A model generated the notes under the pieces. It did not search any database. It saw nothing but the letters and a program-made list of their open reading frames with translations, and was not told where the DNA came from. 64,000 nucleotides of DNA from Clostridiales bacterium (GTDB lineage: Bacteria > Bacillota > Clostridia > Oscillospirales > Acutalibacteraceae): contig JAIKWV010000015.1 of the NCBI GenBank assembly GCA_024684435.1, positions 20,230-84,229 of the forward strand, given 5' to 3'. A program made the translations under genes and the position numbers. This document shows positions 56,053-63,996 of this stretch, piece by piece; positions within the stretch are counted from its first letter, which is position 1, and the number at the start of each line of letters is the position of its first letter.

Positions 56053-58118
56053 GTACCCCTCGAACATTACTTGAATTATTATCGGAGTACAGAGTTATTA
56101 TCCCTCGAGTTCAAAGGGATTATGTTCAAGGAAGAAAAGATGAGCATTCAACAATCGTTCGTAAAAATCTACTAAGAGATATCAAAAATGCTTTTGATAG
56201 CGTTATTGATCCCCTTGATTTAAACTTTGTATATGGGAAAACAACAGTTGATAAAGCCTTCTTTCCAGTTGATGGACAACAACGGTTAACGACATTGTTT
56301 CTAATTCATATTTTTGCATTTGCCGATGATGAAACTAAGGACAAAGATTTCTTGAAGTTTTCGTATCAGGCGCGAACAACTACAAGAGATTTCTTTGAGG
56401 CGCTTGTAAATAACAGAGCCAACATATTTAACTATTCGGAATCCCCTGAAGTTATTGTAAGAGATGCTGATTGGTTTATAGATTCTTGGAAATACGATCC
56501 GTCAATTAATAATGCTTTGACAACGTTGAATGATATAGTATCATTAAAATTCGATCGTGATATCCTAAAGGCTCAATTGGAAGAAACAAATAATCCAAGA
56601 GTATTCTTTCAATTTGTTAAGCTTGATGAACTTGGCATGGAAGATGATTTGTATATCAAGCTTAATGCCAGAGGTCGTGCATTAACTTCATTTGAAAACT
56701 TTAAATCCCGCTTAATTGATCGCTGCAAGGATGTAATACCTATATTATACGATGAAATCAAGAGCAATCTTGATGGTCAGTGGGCTGATACCATTTGGGA
56801 AATAGGAACAAACGGCGATGAAGGATATGACGATTTTTATCTTCGATTCTTTGAAACCATGTTCTTAAACTATGGATTGCTAAAGGCAGAGGCTAATAAA
56901 ACCGTCTCGAAAAATTGGATCTATAATTTAGATTATCATGCTATTTCAGCAACTATCTTTACGACCATCAGCAACACACTGAATTATTTGTCAAATAACA
57001 AGGATAGCATAGCATATCAAAGAGTTATTGATGCAATTAAAAAGAATACATCATATCCAGAAAAAGTTTTGTTCCATGCTGTTTGTATGTATTTACATGA
57101 TGAACCATTGGCATCAAATGTAGATAATTCATTGCTTAATGATTGGTTGCGGGTCTTTGATAATTTAGTGGTGAATTCTCGAATTGAAGAGGCAGATGTC
57201 TATATTAGAGCAATAAGCAGTATAAATCAATTAAGATCCAATAAAAACAGCATATTATCACTCCTTTCATCCGGAGTAATAAAAGATCTTGCGGGTTTTC
57301 AAAAAGAGCAATTTGATGAAGAGTGTCAAAAAGCAAGGATCATGTGCAAAGACATTACCCATAGACAAGCGATAATCGATGCAGAAAAGAAATTGCCTTA
57401 TTTCCAAAGTCAAATACGTTGTGTTCTTTATTGTTCAAACATTGAAATCCAAGACGACCTTTTATTGTTAGAACAATATGTAAAAAAACTATCTGCTTTG
57501 TTTGACACAAAAAAACCAATCAATGGAATCTTATTAAGAAGAGCTTTGTGTTCTATTGGAGACTATAGATTGTCAGTTGGCAATTACAAAACCCTTTGCA
57601 TTGATGATCCTAATGAGAGTTCAAGAACTTGGAGCTTGAAAAAACTATTTTCAAATCATGGAGAAGAAGTAAGACGGCTTCTTAGTATTATTGATCCCAC
57701 AAAACCGATTGATCCTCAGCTTGAAGAGTTAATTAATAGTAATCATCTCTCGCAAAAAGATTGGAGGTATTGTTTTGTTCACTATAGCAAAACGTTGTTT
57801 CCAATGATGAGTCCATCGCATTTACGTATGTTTAACAATACATACGAAGAACTATTGGTTCCAAATAAACAATCAAACGGAGAAAACTATTCAGTTCATC
57901 TTTTTGTTCTCAAAGAGTTATTACGAGGAAAAGGGATTAATTCCGAGTATTATACCGAAAAAGGCGCGTGGGGTGAGAGATATCTTGTGGTTAGAAATCT
58001 CAAAGTGTCATTTAAAAACATGGTTTTTACAGTAGAAGGCGATTCTGGCACTTGGAAAACAAGCAGCGACAGCGTTTTGGATGAAGTGGTTGAGCATATT
58101 ATAGAAATAGTAACTTAA
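56049..58118 (+). CDS. DUF262 protein, second of a coupled pair
   Basis: 689 residues. The N-terminus has IIPRVQRDYVQGR and DGQQRLTT, again at about 75-82, so both proteins share this domain. No DUF1524 nuclease motif is visible in the remaining 500 residues, which appear helical and unassigned, with LLEELIN..LSQKDWRYCFVHY-type sequence near 565-590. The start overlaps the previous stop as ATGA. It may be a sensor or NTPase subunit for the nuclease-bearing partner. AT-rich like its partner. Confidence 0.75.
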   Translation: MSTPRTLLELLSEYRVIIPRVQRDYVQGRKDEHSTIVRKNLLRDIKNAFDSVIDPLDLNFVYGKTTVDKAFFPVDGQQRLTTLFLIHIFAFADDETKDKDFLKFSYQARTTTRDFFEALVNNRANIFNYSESPEVIVRDADWFIDSWKYDPSINNALTTLNDIVSLKFDRDILKAQLEETNNPRVFFQFVKLDELGMEDDLYIKLNARGRALTSFENFKSRLIDRCKDVIPILYDEIKSNLDGQWADTIWEIGTNGDEGYDDFYLRFFETMFLNYGLLKAEANKTVSKNWIYNLDYHAISATIFTTISNTLNYLSNNKDSIAYQRVIDAIKKNTSYPEKVLFHAVCMYLHDEPLASNVDNSLLNDWLRVFDNLVVNSRIEEADVYIRAISSINQLRSNKNSILSLLSSGVIKDLAGFQKEQFDEECQKARIMCKDITHRQAIIDAEKKLPYFQSQIRCVLYCSNIEIQDDLLLLEQYVKKLSALFDTKKPINGILLRRALCSIGDYRLSVGNYKTLCIDDPNESSRTWSLKKLFSNHGEEVRRLLSIIDPTKPIDPQLEELINSNHLSQKDWRYCFVHYSKTLFPMMSPSHLRMFNNTYEELLVPNKQSNGENYSVHLFVLKELLRGKGINSEYYTEKGAWGERYLVVRNLKVSFKNMVFTVEGDSGTWKTSSDSVLDEVVEHIIEIVT

Positions 58119-58147
58119 TTATCAAAAACGATACATTTATCAGAACT

Positions 58148-58191
58148 GTCGTCTTATCAGAGCAAAACACTTTGGTAAGGCGGCGATTTTT
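58148..58191 (+). terminator. Rho-independent terminator after the DUF262 pair
   Basis: CGTCTTATCAGAG (58150-58162) pairs, using G-U pairs, with CTTTGGTAAGGCG (58170-58182), followed by a run of T. Confidence 0.7.
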
Positions 58192-58192
58192 T

Positions 58193-58236
58193 CGGCAGAT
58201 TTATGAAAATTTCTAAAATCTGCCGAAGTTTTTTCT
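58193..58236 (+). terminator. Second tandem terminator
   Basis: CGGCAGATTT (58193-58202) pairs perfectly with AAATCTGCCG (58216-58225), followed by AAGTTTTTTC. Confidence 0.75.
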
Positions 58237-58616
58237 TTCTATTCGAACCTACAGAGTGTCAAAAACTCATAGATTTCGAGTCCGGTGCTCAATTTGGAAT
58301 ATAGTGGAAGTTGGTATACTTTCTACGGAACCTGGTGGAAATTTTGAATTTGTTAAAAATGGTCTGTCGAAAGAGTCAAAAGCCAGGAAACCCACTATTT
58401 ACAAGGCTTTTCGGCGTTTTTTGATTTGGCGGAAATTTTTGCAGAATGAGGAGAAAATGGAGAGAAAAACGGTTCAAGTGCAAATGAGAATTGATAAAAA
58501 AATAAACTGATTTCTTTTCAGCAGGTATACAGGGAGTTTGGTAGTGGCAAATAATTTGCCAGTACAAGAAATCCAGATCACAGCTAAAAGAATTGGCAAA
58601 GAATACAGTGTTACGA

Positions 58617-58651
58617 GTCCTTTCCGGCTTACGCTTGGGAAGGACTTTTTT
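58617..58651 (+). terminator. Rho-independent terminator in the gene-poor stretch
   Basis: GTCCTTTCC (58617-58625) pairs with GGGAAGGAC (58637-58645), followed by TTTTTT. The transcript it ends is unknown; a 54-codon open frame (58544-58708) runs through it. Confidence 0.65.
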
Positions 58652-58688
58652 CATACCTTGAAAAGAATTTGGCTCAAATCCGATTTTT

Positions 58689-58920
58689 CGTTACTACTTG
58701 ATAAGTGAAGAGGTTTTTAGACCGAATCATTCTTTTTTCTACCAATAGGATAGTAAGAGGATAAAAAAATTTCGTACAAAAACGAAAATACGTTACTACT
58801 TGATAAGTGAGGAAAGTTTTTTAGACCAAATCGGTTTTTTCTGTACGAGTAAGTATAGTGGGAGGGTTTTATGAGTCCACAGACCAAAGTCGATTATTTT
58901 CGTTACTACTCGATTAGTGA
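58689..58920 (+). repeat. Tandem repeat with 20-bp core, three copies
   Basis: The core CGTTACTACTTGATAAGTGA is identical at 58689-58708 and 58791-58810; the third copy at 58901-58920 has two changes. Starts are 102 and 110 bases apart. After the first two copies the similarity continues (TTTTTAGACC then AATC and a T-run), so the unit is about 100 bp. The core contains ACTT-GAT-AAGT. Iterons of a replication origin or regulatory leaders are possible. Confidence 0.7.
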
Positions 58921-59280
58921 GAGGTGCTAATTGTAAACAATTTGTGAACATTTCGCCTTGGAGACTCAAAACACCCCCTAAAAACCTGTGAAAACTGTAT
59001 ATAGGTGAGGGCATATGAAAAGCCCTCCGCGATCCTTGACAACTGAATAGCCGTCCGAACGGGATATGACTTTGCCACGACGCCGAAAGGCCGAGCAAAG
59101 CGACGCTGCGGTGAGACTCCGGAGCAGGCATACAAAAACGACGTTCGGGTAAAACGGCAAACCCGTTCGCGAAAATTCATGCTTTTGGTCGCCGAGCCGA
59201 CGTTCCGGGAAGACGAAACATATTAGGACGCCATTTTACATTCGGAGCAATCCGTAAATTTATGAAAGGAGGAATCTTGA

Positions 59281-59520
59281 ATGAAAAAGATTCCGAAAAA
59301 CGAGCCCAAGAGACTGGGCAAAAACATCGTCTTCCACATCCCGGAGGCATCGGCAGAAGAACGGCTATTGGAGCGATCCCGCCTCCACCGGGCGCTTGCA
59401 AAAGGCGTGAGACACATCGGATCGGTTCCGTCCTATCGGGAGGGCAACAAGCTCATCATCCCGCTCGACGCACTGATTGAGTGCATTTTCAATCAGGACA
59501 ACAAGGAGGACGGCAGATGA
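59281..59520 (+). CDS. Small hypothetical protein of the mobilisation module
   Basis: 79 residues, basic at the start (KKIPKNEPKRLGKNIVFHI), no membrane helix, no known motif. The middle (SRLHRALAKGVRHIGSV then YREGNKLIIPLDAL) might be a small DNA-binding fold. GGAGG lies 9-13 bases upstream of ATG 59281. First gene of a GC-rich run that leads into MobC and relaxase. Confidence 0.6.
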   Translation: MKKIPKNEPKRLGKNIVFHIPEASAEERLLERSRLHRALAKGVRHIGSVPSYREGNKLIIPLDALIECIFNQDNKEDGR

Positions 59521-59678
59521 ACGGACTGTTTGCAATGTGCGGGAGAACAAGAAACTACGCCTGCGGCGGCGACCCTGCGACCTCCCGCGTCCACGGTTTA
59601 GCAAGCACTGGATTTGTATATACAAATCCGCTTGTTGGGGTGGAGCCCCAAGCCCCCGGAGGTGACGACAATGGTTGA
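59517..59678 (+). CDS. Short open frame overlapping the oriT-like region
   Basis: 53 codons, start overlapping the previous stop (GATGA) with AAGGAGG eight bases before. Its second half is the palindromic DNA of the likely oriT, so the peptide may be incidental. No motif. Confidence 0.3.
   Translation: MNGLFAMCGRTRNYACGGDPATSRVHGLASTGFVYTNPLVGVEPQAPGGDDNG
59602..59651 (+). other. Candidate origin of transfer (oriT)
   Basis: A perfect 20-bp palindrome GGATTTGTATATACAAATCC (59610-59629) is flanked by CAAGC and GCTTG, then a second inverted repeat TTGGGG-TGGAG-CCCCAA (59635-59651). The pair lies directly upstream of the MobC-like and relaxase genes, the usual place for oriT. No nick site is proven. 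Confidence 0.55.
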
Positions 59679-60006
59679 CGCAAACAGAACAAAAGCGCTA
59701 CTGGTGCGGCTGACCCATGAGGAAAAAGAACTCCTCAAAGAGCAGTCGGCGCGCACCGGCAGAACGCAGAGCGATATCATCCGCTCCGCGTGGAAGAAGC
59801 TGAAAATCATTGAACTGCCGCCCGCCGACTTTGCGGAAACAGTCGTGCAACTTCGGCGTATCGGCAACAATCTTAACCAGGTCGCCCGTGCGGTCAACAT
59901 GGGCGAAGTTCATATTCCCGAGATCAAAAATGTACTCAGCGAGATTGTTGCCATCGACAAAAAGCTCAGCAAAATCCTGTTGGGAGGTGGCCGTAAATGG
60001 CTGTAA
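59671..60006 (+). CDS. MobC-like relaxosome accessory protein
   Basis: 111 residues. An N-terminal ribbon-helix-helix-like part (RTKALLVRLTHEEKELLKEQSARTGRTQSDIIRSAWKKL) is followed by the MobC-type LRRIGNNLNQVARAVNMG. Relatives bind oriT and help the relaxase nick DNA. I chose ATG 59671 with GGAGGTG 6-12 bases upstream. The end overlaps the relaxase by ten bases. Confidence 0.8.
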   Translation: MVDANRTKALLVRLTHEEKELLKEQSARTGRTQSDIIRSAWKKLKIIELPPADFAETVVQLRRIGNNLNQVARAVNMGEVHIPEIKNVLSEIVAIDKKLSKILLGGGRKWL

Positions 60007-61364
60007 CGAAAATCTGGCCGGTGCGGGACCGCTTTGATAAGGTGCTCGACTACGCCGCCAACGCAGAGAAGACCGACGCGGATATTGAGAAGTATCACGC
60101 CCTCGACGGCGTGATCGACTATGCGGCGGATGGCGACAAGACCGAAAAGTATTTTTATGTCAGCGGGGTAAATTGCCTGCCCGAGAACGCGAAAGAAACC
60201 TTTGCCGCCACGCAGAAACGCTGGGGAAAAACGACTGGCAAGGTCGCCTTTCACATGTACCAGTCCTTTGCCGAAGGCGAGGTGGACGCAGATACCGCAC
60301 ACAAGATCGGCGTAAAACTGGCTGAGGAATTGTTCGGCGATCGGTTCGAGGTACTTGTCGGCACCCACCTGAACACGGCTCATTTCCACAACCATATAAT
60401 AATAAACGCCGTTTCGTGGAAAGACGGTTTGCGCTATAACGACTGCAATGCCACCTATGAAAAAATCCGCGAAATGTCTGACCGCCTCTGCCGTGAGTAC
60501 GGGCTATCGGTCATTGAGCATCCGCAAGGCAAGGCGAAACCCTACGCCGAATACAAAGCGGAGCAGAACGGCAAATGGACGGTGCGCGGAGCCATCCGTG
60601 CGGCGATTGATACCGCCGTGCGCGGTTCAAACACCAAAGCCGAGTTTATCGACGCGATGAAGCAAATGGGATTTGTGATCGACCAAAGCGGAAAGTACCC
60701 GAAGATCAAACAGGTCGGCACCGATCGGTTTGTGCGGTTCAAATCGCTGGGCGAAGGCTACGACATTCAAGATATCATCAAGCGTATCTCTGAAAACCAT
60801 AAGCCGATGTTTCCGCGCATTCCCGAACAGGAAGACCCAAAGCAGGTCTTTGACGGCGAGCAAGAGCCGGTCGCGCTTATGACCTTTGTGCCGCTTTACC
60901 GCTGTTATAACCGTGCGCTGAATTTGGCGACAGAGCGACCGAAAACAAACCGTCGCATCTATTTCCTCATCCGGCAGGACACAAGCGCCATGCGGCTGTA
61001 TGTTGACTCGGCGCGACTTGTCACACAACACAACCTTCACACGAAGGATGATGTACTTGCCTACCGGCAACACGCGATGGACGAGATCGACCGTTTTACC
61101 AAAGAACGGCAGAAAGCGCGAAACGCCATAAAGCGCGCTCAGCGTAGCGGCGATACGACCCTCTATTCCCACGCTAAGTACAACGTCGGGGTGTTGACAA
61201 GGCGGCTTGCCAAACTGCGCCGTGAGGTCACGACCTGCGGTGAGGTGATCGAGCGAAGCGAACACGTCCGGGAAAACCTGCGCCGAATCGCGGAAAACGA
61301 TTTTCGCGGCGACGTTATAAGAGACAACTTCTGCAACACTGTTGCAGAGGTTGAACGGACATGA
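59997..61364 (+). CDS. MOBP-type relaxase
   Basis: 455-residue mobilisation nuclease. It starts with AVTKIWPVRDRFDKVLDYAANAEKT, whose Tyr18 is a candidate for the covalent link to DNA, and has the metal-binding histidines HFHNH at about 129-133 in TAHFHNHIIINAV. It nicks at oriT and pilots the strand into a recipient, using another element's transfer machinery. The C-terminal 150 residues are basic and helical. Length is in the family's range. The last 13 codons contain the first of three palindromes. Confidence 0.88.
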   Translation: MAVTKIWPVRDRFDKVLDYAANAEKTDADIEKYHALDGVIDYAADGDKTEKYFYVSGVNCLPENAKETFAATQKRWGKTTGKVAFHMYQSFAEGEVDADTAHKIGVKLAEELFGDRFEVLVGTHLNTAHFHNHIIINAVSWKDGLRYNDCNATYEKIREMSDRLCREYGLSVIEHPQGKAKPYAEYKAEQNGKWTVRGAIRAAIDTAVRGSNTKAEFIDAMKQMGFVIDQSGKYPKIKQVGTDRFVRFKSLGEGYDIQDIIKRISENHKPMFPRIPEQEDPKQVFDGEQEPVALMTFVPLYRCYNRALNLATERPKTNRRIYFLIRQDTSAMRLYVDSARLVTQHNLHTKDDVLAYRQHAMDEIDRFTKERQKARNAIKRAQRSGDTTLYSHAKYNVGVLTRRLAKLRREVTTCGEVIERSEHVRENLRRIAENDFRGDVIRDNFCNTVAEVERT

Positions 61365-61453
61365 TCCGGCGTACAAAAATTCTGCACCACTGGTGCAGAA
61401 TTAAATCGGTCGGAATAAGGCACAAAGAAATTCTGCAACACTGTTGCAGAATT
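61326..61453 (+). repeat. Three palindromes at exact 51-bp spacing
   Basis: Near-identical inverted repeats with the core CTGCAACACTGTTGCAG are centred at 61339, 61390 and 61441; the middle one has matching changes in both arms (CACC...GGTG), which keeps the pairing. The second and third are perfect 25-bp palindromes (11-bp arms, 3-base centre) running from AATT to AATT. Spacing of 51 bp is about five DNA turns. The first lies in the end of the relaxase gene; the last ends 30 bases before the next start. Confidence 0.85.
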
Positions 61454-61482
61454 ATTGCGGAAATAAAAAACAGGGAGGCGCG

Positions 61483-61752
61483 ATGATGGCAGAAAAGAAA
61501 CCCGATAGTGAGCGCCGTTCGGTGCGGGAGCTGCTGGGGCTTAAGGGCGGACACCGCGAGTATAAAATAAACGGCGTCACCTATGTTGTTTCAGGACAGT
61601 ATCATGAGGAAAAGAAGGACGGCACGGACAAGACCTTTGCCGACCGTATCGAAGACTTTATAGGCAGTGAATTCGCAGAATTGACAGACATCGCCGAAGA
61701 ACCTAATATTATAAAGAAAAATGCGCACAGGGCTGCCGGAAAGGAGCGTTAA
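61483..61752 (+). CDS. Small hypothetical protein upstream of the recombinase
   Basis: 89 residues (MAEKKPDSERRSVRELLGLKG onward), charged and soluble, with VTYVVSGQYHEEKKDGTDKTF in the middle. The family is recalled from integrative elements, always near the recombinase, without known function. GGGAGG lies 7-12 bases upstream of ATG 61483. Its stop shares a base with the recombinase start. The palindrome array precedes it and may control it. Confidence 0.65.
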   Translation: MMAEKKPDSERRSVRELLGLKGGHREYKINGVTYVVSGQYHEEKKDGTDKTFADRIEDFIGSEFAELTDIAEEPNIIKKNAHRAAGKER

Positions 61753-62573
61753 TGCAGCCCAAAAACAACCCTGTCGGCATCACGGCTCTCTATTGCCGAC
61801 TGTCCCGGGACGATGGGACGGATAAGGAGAGCAACTCCATCGAAAATCAGAAAAAGCTTCTCACCGCTTACGCCAAAGACCACGGTTTTGAGAACATCCG
61901 CATCTACGTGGACGACGGCTACACAGGCACCAACTTCAACCGCCCCGACGTTCAACGGCTGATGCAGGATATCGAGGACGGCTTCGTCTCGACGCTGATC
62001 GTCAAGGATATGTCCCGACTCGGGCGTGAATATTTGCAGGTCGGATACTATACCGAGCAGTTTTTCCCCGAGCACGACGTGCGGTTCATCGCCGTCAACG
62101 ACAACGTGGACAGTATCAACGAAAACGACGATTTTGTACCGATCCGCAACGTCTTCAACGAGCTGTACGCCAAGGATATCAGCCGCAAATGCCGCTCGGC
62201 GCACAAAACGCGCGGCAAGTCGGGCGTTCCTCTCGGTCAGCCGCCCTACGGGTATATGAAAGATCCCGAAAATAAAAAACGCTGGATCATCGACCCTGAA
62301 GCGGCTCCCGTGGTGCGGGAGATCTACAAGCTCTATCTCGAAGGCAACGGCATCGACACTATCGCCCGCATCATGCAGGAGGAGGGGCATCTGAACTGCA
62401 CCGCATACTGGCATGAGAAAGGCGTGGGCAGAGGCGGAAAGAAGACCCAGCCCAACCCCTGCAAGTGGAAATGCTCCACCATCGCCGGCATCCTCTCGCG
62501 GCAGGAATACTGCGGAGACGTCATCAATTTCAAGACCTACTCCAAGTCCTTCAAAAAACAAACAGCGTCTTGA
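61752..62573 (+). pseudogene. Large serine recombinase, N-terminal part of a frameshifted gene
   Basis: 273 residues: catalytic resolvase domain with nucleophile Ser18 in YCRLSRDDG and IVKDMSRLGREYLQVG, then the recombinase domain (PPYGYMKDPENKKRWIIDPEAAPVVREIYKLYLEG). It stops at TGA 62571 because of one extra base in the A6 run at 62553-62558. Removing one A restores a continuous frame of about 580 codons with the next part. As written, the zinc-ribbon and coiled-coil parts needed for DNA recognition are cut off. Confidence 0.85.
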
Positions 62574-63492
62574 AAATCCGAAGGAAAATCAGATGATCTT
62601 CCGCGACGTGCACGAGCCCATCGTCGACCGCTCCACCTTTGAAAAGGTGCAGAAGCTGATCGGCAAGACCAAGCGCCGCCCGCCGAAGGAGGAAAACGGA
62701 CCGAAAAGCATCTTCTGCGATCTCGTCTACTGCGCGGACTGCGGGAAAAAGCTGTGGTATCACACCAGCACCACCAATAAGGATATCCACTTTTTCTCCT
62801 GTTCAAACTACGAAAAGGACTATCGCGGCACCTGCAGGACCCGGCACTATATTCGCGCCGACGCGCTTTACACCATCGTGACGATGGAGCTGCGCAGACT
62901 TGCGGATTATCTGCGGGACGATGAAGACCGCTTCGCCGAAATTCTTGCCCGCAAAAGCGATAAGGACTACCAGACGGCGCACAAGCAGACGACCGGGGAG
63001 CTTACCAAAGCGACCAAGCGGCTGGAGCTGATCCCGAAGCTTTTGAAGCAGCTTTACGAGAACAACCTGAGCGAAAAGGTCTCGGACGAGGATTTTATGA
63101 TCCTCTCCCGCGAGTACAACGAGGAACGCGGCAGGCTGAAGGAGCGGATCATCGTTTTGCAGGAGAAGCTCAAAGACCTTGACGACCGCAGGTATGAGCG
63201 GGATAAGTTCGTCCGCGCGATCCGCCGGTTCATGGAAATGAAGATGCTGACGAATAATCTTCTGACAGAGCTGATCGACAGGATCGAGGTGCACGAAACC
63301 GAGGGCGTGGGCAAGAACCGCACCCAACGCGTGGTGATCTACTACCGCTTCGTCGGCTATCTCGAGATCCCGGACGAACAGACCCGCTTTTCGGAGGATA
63401 CGAGGCAGGGCGTTTCGGTGGAGTATATCTCCTGCGCGCCGATCAAAGTACACTACGGCGACGACGGAGAAGAATGTGAGGAAGGAGGATAA
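62560..63492 (+). pseudogene. Large serine recombinase, C-terminal part
   Basis: About 310 residues in the +1 frame, continuing the recombinase: zinc ribbon with CADCGKKLWY and later FFSCSNYEKDYRGTC, a long coiled coil (about 62980-63220), and the end EYISCAPIKVHYGDDG typical of these enzymes. The frame has no ribosome site of its own before ATG 62593. TnpX/integrase-type enzymes move such elements; in this copy function depends on whether the frameshift is real. Confidence 0.85.
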
Positions 63493-63499
63493 ACAAATA

Positions 63500-63519
63500 G
63501 GAGCAGGAAAACCTGCTCC
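63500..63519. other. Short hairpin after the recombinase
   Basis: GGAGCAGG-AAAA-CCTGCTCC, a perfect 8-bp stem 8 bases after the recombinase stop. The T-run is poor, so it could be a weak terminator or a structure near the right end of the element. Confidence 0.5.
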
Positions 63520-63531
63520 GGTACATAGGAG

Positions 63532-63996
63532 TCAATGATTAAAGTATAAAATCAAAAGGATGAGCGCAACTATTCCGACTCCGACAAGAACGCCGATCCA
63601 TGCCCGAGATTTTTTCTTCTCAGGCGTATATTTTGGTAGTTCGGGTGGAACTTGATAAGTATATTGTTGCACTTGAGGTCTTTGGATTTTGGCTTCCGAT
63701 GCCTGTTTCTTCTGCTGTCTACGAAGACTGTCCTCTGACTCAATCGCTTTTCTTAAAAGTGTCAGCGGATCGTCGCCGGAAAAAATACGACTGCGAAAAT
63801 CTTGAACAAAATCCAAATCGTCAGGTTCGCTGATTTGGAATGTGCCGGAATCGTGAGCAATCTGATTTCTGACCCAGCGAACATGTTTGAGCATCTTATA
63901 GTCGTTGTTCCAAGAGGAAACGCGGTATTGTCCTTTATATGTAAGGCGTTCCATTTGTGCGATGTATTCGCTGACGCCGTTTTGGCAAGAGTACAT
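63532..63996 (-). CDS. Tail-anchored protein with HEPN-like motif (possibly partial)
   Basis: At least 154 residues; the frame is open to the right edge, so the start may be outside. The first half is helical and contains WVRNQIAHDS, a RxxxxH motif as in HEPN RNases/toxins. A Glu/Gln-rich linker and a Pro-rich stretch (YQVPPELPKYTPEKKK) follow, then one C-terminal membrane helix (WIGVLVGVGIVALILLILYF). It would face the cytoplasm, anchored by its tail. Function is unknown; HEPN assignment is from the short motif only. Confidence 0.6.
   Translation of the reverse strand: MYSCQNGVSEYIAQMERLTYKGQYRVSSWNNDYKMLKHVRWVRNQIAHDSGTFQISEPDDLDFVQDFRSRIFSGDDPLTLLRKAIESEDSLRRQQKKQASEAKIQRPQVQQYTYQVPPELPKYTPEKKKSRAWIGVLVGVGIVALILLILYFNH

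Larger units (their letters stand above)
58119..59280. other. Long gene-poor stretch between defence and mobilisation modules
   Basis: No convincing gene in 1.16 kb. It holds two tandem terminators (58148-58191, 58193-58236), a further terminator (58617-58651), a repeat with cores at 58689, 58791 and 58901, a small hairpin GAGGGC/GCCCTC at 59007-59027 and another CGGGT/ACCCG at 59146-59165. GC content rises through it toward the mobilisation genes, so the junction of two elements may lie here. Confidence 0.6.

Noticed and set aside
58256..58510. 84-codon open frame in the gene-poor stretch
   Set aside because: Follows two terminators, no ribosome site, and the sequence is low-complexity and basic with no family resemblance.
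58544..58708. 54-codon open frame with GGGAG upstream of a GTG
   Set aside because: A rho-independent terminator lies inside it and its stop falls in the first repeat core; more likely a remnant, though a small peptide cannot be excluded.
58689..58920. CRISPR array
   Set aside because: Only three cores, 102-110 bases apart, with similarity extending into the spacers; no cas genes.
61326..61453. Rho-independent terminators at the three palindromes
   Set aside because: None is followed by a T-run.
62553..62573. Programmed ribosomal frameshift to make full recombinase
   Set aside because: The required shift is +1 (or -2), not the -1 expected at a slippery A-run, and no stimulating structure is seen; indel is simpler.
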